The notes under the pieces: model-generated | Databases searched by the model: none | Told to the model about the DNA's origin: nothing | The model's input: only the letters and a program-made list of their open reading frames with translations | Program-made: the position numbers and the translations under genes | Assembly: GCA_028023455.1 (NCBI GenBank) | Contig: JAQFVV010006310.1 | Span: 3,348,001 to 3,412,000 of the forward strand | Direction: 5' to 3' | DNA from: Epiperipatus broadwayi | Taxonomy: Eukaryota > Onychophora > Udeonychophora > Euonychophora > Peripatidae | DNA length: 64,000 nt | In this document: positions 60,391 through 64,000 of the stretch, piece after piece | How positions within the stretch are numbered: position 1 is the stretch's first letter | Layout of the letters: every line of letters begins with the position of its first letter

Positions 60391-61514
60391 GTGAATGAGT
60401 TTTATTTATCTTATAATAAATAAATCTGTAAAACAATTTTAAAATACACACAGCTATATACAAGTTAGAACACAAAAATATCAACTTTACTGCAGAACCT
60501 TTTTGCTAATCTAATATTAAAAAAATTGAATCCTGTCACAATAGATGGCTATCTATTATTATTGACAAACACATCAAAATGCCTTAGAAATAAAATTCAA
60601 TTTTGATTCAACATAATTTGAAAAGCAATCATGTGACCATATAAAAAAAAAAACTGAGAAAATGTAAACTTTTCCTGACTTGTTTTTAAAAAATACTGAT
60701 TTGGGACTTAAACAATGGCCACTGTTGAAACAATACTCTACAAACTCTCAAATAAGTTAATCATGACTATATTAGAGGATCCTTGTTCTGTGATTTTAAT
60801 ATCATTATATAATGTGTGCAGTATCATAGCAAATAATATTAAATCTATCTTTATATTTGTTAAATTAATGAAACTGATAAATTGTATTTTCCACGAGATT
60901 AATAATTCATTGACTACTACTGCTGGGAGTCCCTATTATGAAAAATCCAAACATCGTTAAACCACTGTTGAAATCCAATTTTCTTAGAATCACTGTAGTA
61001 GCTCATCCATCATAAATGACAACCTTTTTTTCCTTTGAACAATCCCATTTTTTTAAAAAAAAACTTTAAATAGATAACAAGGAGAAAGCTAATATGATTT
61101 TTTATTTGTTTTAAATAAGTGTAATAGAAATATGGTTGTCACATTAGTTTTCCTCTGCCAAGTAATAAATAATCTAGAATTTATGTTTCCCTCCAAAAAA
61201 ATGCATAATATAATGTACAAAATCACCACTAGAGTGACTCAAACCACCACAACTCATTCCAACCTGCATAATACTTCATTTCTTTTTTTCAGTAATCAGA
61301 TAGAGACTCTTAAAACTAGATTATTAACTATATGACTTCACTGTGACAAACAAGACACCCAATGCAATGTATATAAAAGACACAAACACTTTATTAGTAA
61401 GAAAGTTACAAGCAAACAAACAAAAGAAATTACTACTTAATTTGGTTGCTAGACATAAGATAGTAGAAATACATTAAATACTGATTACATAAGTAAAAGT
61501 TTCAATGTATAACA

Positions 61515-61805
61515 TATATTCATATATATTGCTTATAATAACTTCTTTCATATACACTTAAATGCAAAAAAAAAAAAATTTAATAAAACTTCTTTATTTT
61601 CCTTACAGTTTCTTCATCAGAGCTTTCTCAAACTTCCTCTGCTTTTTTATTTTTAAAAAGCAGAGGAAGTTTGAGAAAGCTCTGATGAAGATTGCTGGAT
61701 AGTCGAAACTATCAGGAAAATAAAGAAGTTTTACTAATTTTTTTTTTTTGCATTAAAGTGTATATGAAAGAACTTATTATAAGCAATATATGTGGATATA
61801 TGAAG
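61515..61805. mobile_element. Palindromic foldback element (about 290 bp)
   Basis: The left arm (61515-61648) pairs with the right arm (61657-61805). The perfect central stretch cctctgctttttt / aaaaagcagagg flanks a loop of only a few bases. The arms also share tttctcaaacttcctctg, cttctttattttcc, poly(A)/poly(T) tracts and gcttataata / ttattataagc. The right arm has an extra 15 or so bases (ttgctggatagtcga) that are deleted in the left arm. It contains ctctgatgaag followed by gtcgaaac, discussed in the findings. Confidence 0.84.
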
Positions 61806-62948
61806 AAATGCAAAGAAAGTAAAGGAAAAGAATAACATATATAAATAAGAGACTTCGGGTGATATATCTAGTTTGATCTCTGGAGCAGATGCTCCTCAAG
61901 CAGGTACATAATAAATAAAGTAGGGTAAATTTAATTAACTCTAGAAAAATATAGTTAAATAGATAAATGCATAACTCTCATGATCATAACCAATAAATGC
62001 TGAAATATCAAGCTTTATCATAAATAAAGAAGGCGGTAGTGAGTTGCTAAAGTAAAAAAAATGAGGTAGACTGGAATATGATCACCTCCGCAATGTCATA
62101 TCCAAGTCTTATCATAAGGTAACAACGAGATATTCGCTTTTGTGAAGTTAAATGGGCCACAGAATGAGGAATGAGTGTCTTCATACAAACCTTAATAACT
62201 CATTAACCAACAGGAACAATAAGATCTACTGGTCTGGAAAATGAAAGGAATGTTCCTGCCTTTGCATGGAACTTATTTAGAATGAACCCATCAAATTAAA
62301 TTTTCGAAGCAGGGATATATGTCACTGAAGAAACGCAATGAGATATAAAGAAATTAGACAACCCAGTGGCACTATATTTATATATAATGAATATTTGGCC
62401 TTAGAATTTAATCTATAAAATGTAAATGGTCATGCCATAAGTTTATAATATGCGGACATATATTCTATAAGCTAAATCAGAGCCTATGCAGTAATTTTAT
62501 ATAATAAAAGATTTTTTTATATAAAGAAATTATTCCCTCTTAATTAGAAATCCGCCCTATAGTTCTTACATACAGACAAATGTCGATACGATAGTCTATG
62601 ATGATAATATATTAAATTTAAATTAAAAGTTTTAGAGAGTAAACTATCATATCGTACAGTATACAGATATATTCATCAAAAGAAACAAAGTTTTAACTTT
62701 CAACTTCGAATATTAAATTTATTTTAAAACTGCAGGTTGTTTATAAATCACCTATATGCAATATACATATATACTTGTGCCTTCTAAAAGAAATAAAATT
62801 TGACTTTTAACACTCGATTTTAATTTTATAAGTTATATATATAAAACCATGGTAATTGTGTTAATGGCTAAATGTCATTTTTTGAAAGAACCAATTTTAA
62901 ATAGGCAAATTTAAAATCACAAATAATATAAAAAACCAAATTAAAATC

Positions 62949-62962
62949 AGAGAGAGAGAGAG
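62949..62962 (+). repeat. AG microsatellite
   Basis: A run of about seven ag units within the GTF2B intron. Confidence 0.75.
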
Positions 62963-63773
62963 TGGATTTAAATATCTTGCTTTTATTTAATTACTGGGGT
63001 TTTCTTTAGATAATGTCAAATACTTTAATCATTGAAATATTTTACTACATTTACCTCTATCTGATTCTTAAGAAATAAGCCTAGCAAAATTTAAGAAAGA
63101 TCGAGTATATACATTGCAATAGTCGATCTTCCTTACTATGTACAATTAATTAAGTGTGCATCAAGAAAATATATTTAATAATACGATATTTTATATAGTA
63201 CGAAAAGACACACACTTTAAAGAATGGTTAAAAAATAAATTATTTAATGTAAAGAAAACATTTTCAATTACACTAGAGAGGCTTTTATCATTTACCAGAT
63301 ACTTTCAATGGTCTGTGGCATTATATACTGGTGGCATTTGACGGTGACAGCAAAGTATGTCAGCACTTTGGATGGTCAATTGTAGGCAAGGACTTGATCG
63401 GTCTAGCATTCTATAAGACCAGGGGCCAGAGAAATTGCGGTGATCTATTCACTCATAGCTTGATGTAATTTAACAGCTTAAACCTTTACAATAACTCTTC
63501 CAGAAATTTACAATAACTAAACTCTACAAGAAGTCTACAATAACTCTTCCAGAAGTTTACAACAATAATAACTCTTTCTTCCCTAGTATGTATATCTCAA
63601 AACAAAACCATCTGGATCGGCTGTTCTCCAAATTAATTAATTAATTTAAAGAAAATTCTTTTCTTTATTATCTAAAAGAATGTTACTGATTATAATCTTA
63701 ATGCAACTTAATTTTGAAAATTTACTAATTGCATTTAAATAAGCATTTATTTTTAGCGCTATGTTTTATAAAT

Positions 63774-63968
63774 TGTAATACATTAAAGATCAGCCTTTTC
63801 AAGCTATTGTGCATGCGCTTTTTACGAGTGTTAATAATAAATGAATACTTTCACTCCCAACACAAGATATAGTGGATTCATTTTATTCTTTCATAAATAC
63901 TATATCTTGTGTTGGGAATGAAAGTATTCATTTATTATTAACACTCGTAAAAAGCGCATGCATAATTG
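63774..63968. mobile_element. Palindromic element (complete copy of the 20.5-kb repeat)
   Basis: The left arm to about 63873 (through gcatgcgctttttacgagtg to caacacaagatatagt) is the reverse complement of about 63899-63968 (actatatcttgtgttgggaa ... cgtaaaaagcgcatgc). About 25 bases form the loop. The first 35 bases (tgtaatacattaaagatcag and onward) lie outside the hairpin but are shared with 20489-20525, so they belong to the element. The arms are nearly identical, which suggests recent origin or ongoing arm-to-arm repair. Confidence 0.85.
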
Positions 63969-64000
63969 CATTTAATTAAATTCCGAATGTTTTTGATTTT

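Larger units (their letters stand above)
56146..64000 (-). other. GTF2B intron, incomplete (over 7.8 kb)
   Basis: The acceptor side of the intron is at 56146. No upstream TFIIB exon was seen on the minus strand to the window end. I searched for codons of the expected preceding block, which reads ISVAAAAIYMASQAS in other animals. The intron holds the foldback and retroposon elements listed separately, plus stretches (57.9-60.1, 60.4-61.5 and 61.8-63.77 kb) in which I see nothing definable. Small exons could have been missed. Confidence 0.6.

Noticed and set aside
1-64000. CRISPR arrays, operons, ribosome binding sites
   Set aside because: Intron-containing animal genes, SINEs and LINEs show this is nuclear animal DNA. 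The only short-unit array (29565-29740) has head-to-tail units without unique spacers.

Overview
The window is animal nuclear DNA, extremely AT-rich (by eye about three quarters A+T), with long introns, many transposon relics and no prokaryotic gene organisation. Two conserved protein-coding genes can be recognised from their peptides. (1) A three-exon homologue of Protein C10 (human C12orf57) lies on the + strand; its coding exons run from 32695 to 50827, with introns of about 6.2 and 11.5 kb. (2) The last coding exon of transcription factor TFIIB (GTF2B) lies on the - strand at 56012-56145. The rest of GTF2B was not found and probably lies beyond position 64000. The two genes are convergent, with about 5.2 kb between their stop codons. 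Intron size, base composition and the transposon families suggest an arthropod with a large AT-rich genome, perhaps a chelicerate, but the species cannot be fixed from this window.

Layout: 1-32.6 kb is gene-free and repeat-rich. It holds a tRNA-derived SINE, a terminal-inverted-repeat element, several decayed minus-strand RTE-like LINE copies (8.7-10.0, 11.7-14.6, 17.9-18.8 and 23.0-23.8 kb), a retroposon with a hairpin and a 13-bp target-site duplication (19.0-19.5 kb), a fragment of another LINE with a zinc knuckle (21.0-21.4 kb), and a pair of roughly 1.05-kb inverted repeats (24.1-25.1 and 30.1-31.2 kb). These bracket a broken gag-like retrotransposon gene (27.1-28.9 kb), a palindromic element and a 45-bp tandem repeat. 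A young copy of the same SINE with a 17-bp target-site duplication sits at 31.6-31.8 kb. From 32.6 to 50.9 kb is the C10 gene. Its introns hold more RTE pieces, a different decayed LINE, and a well-delimited 1386-bp DNA transposon with an 8-bp target-site duplication (42486-43871). From 50.9 to 64 kb are the convergent intergenic region and the GTF2B intron, dominated by palindromic (foldback) repeats of about 0.2-0.9 kb.

The two genes have no evident functional link. C10 is a small conserved protein of unclear molecular role, and TFIIB is the general RNA polymerase II initiation factor. The most distinctive property of the window is the density of foldback elements, at least nine between 1.5 and 64 kb. 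Next are a short-insert retroposon family with a constant 3' end, and an inverted repeat whose two arms seem to preserve the same unidentified reading frame. I found no CRISPR array, operon, rRNA or intact tRNA gene.
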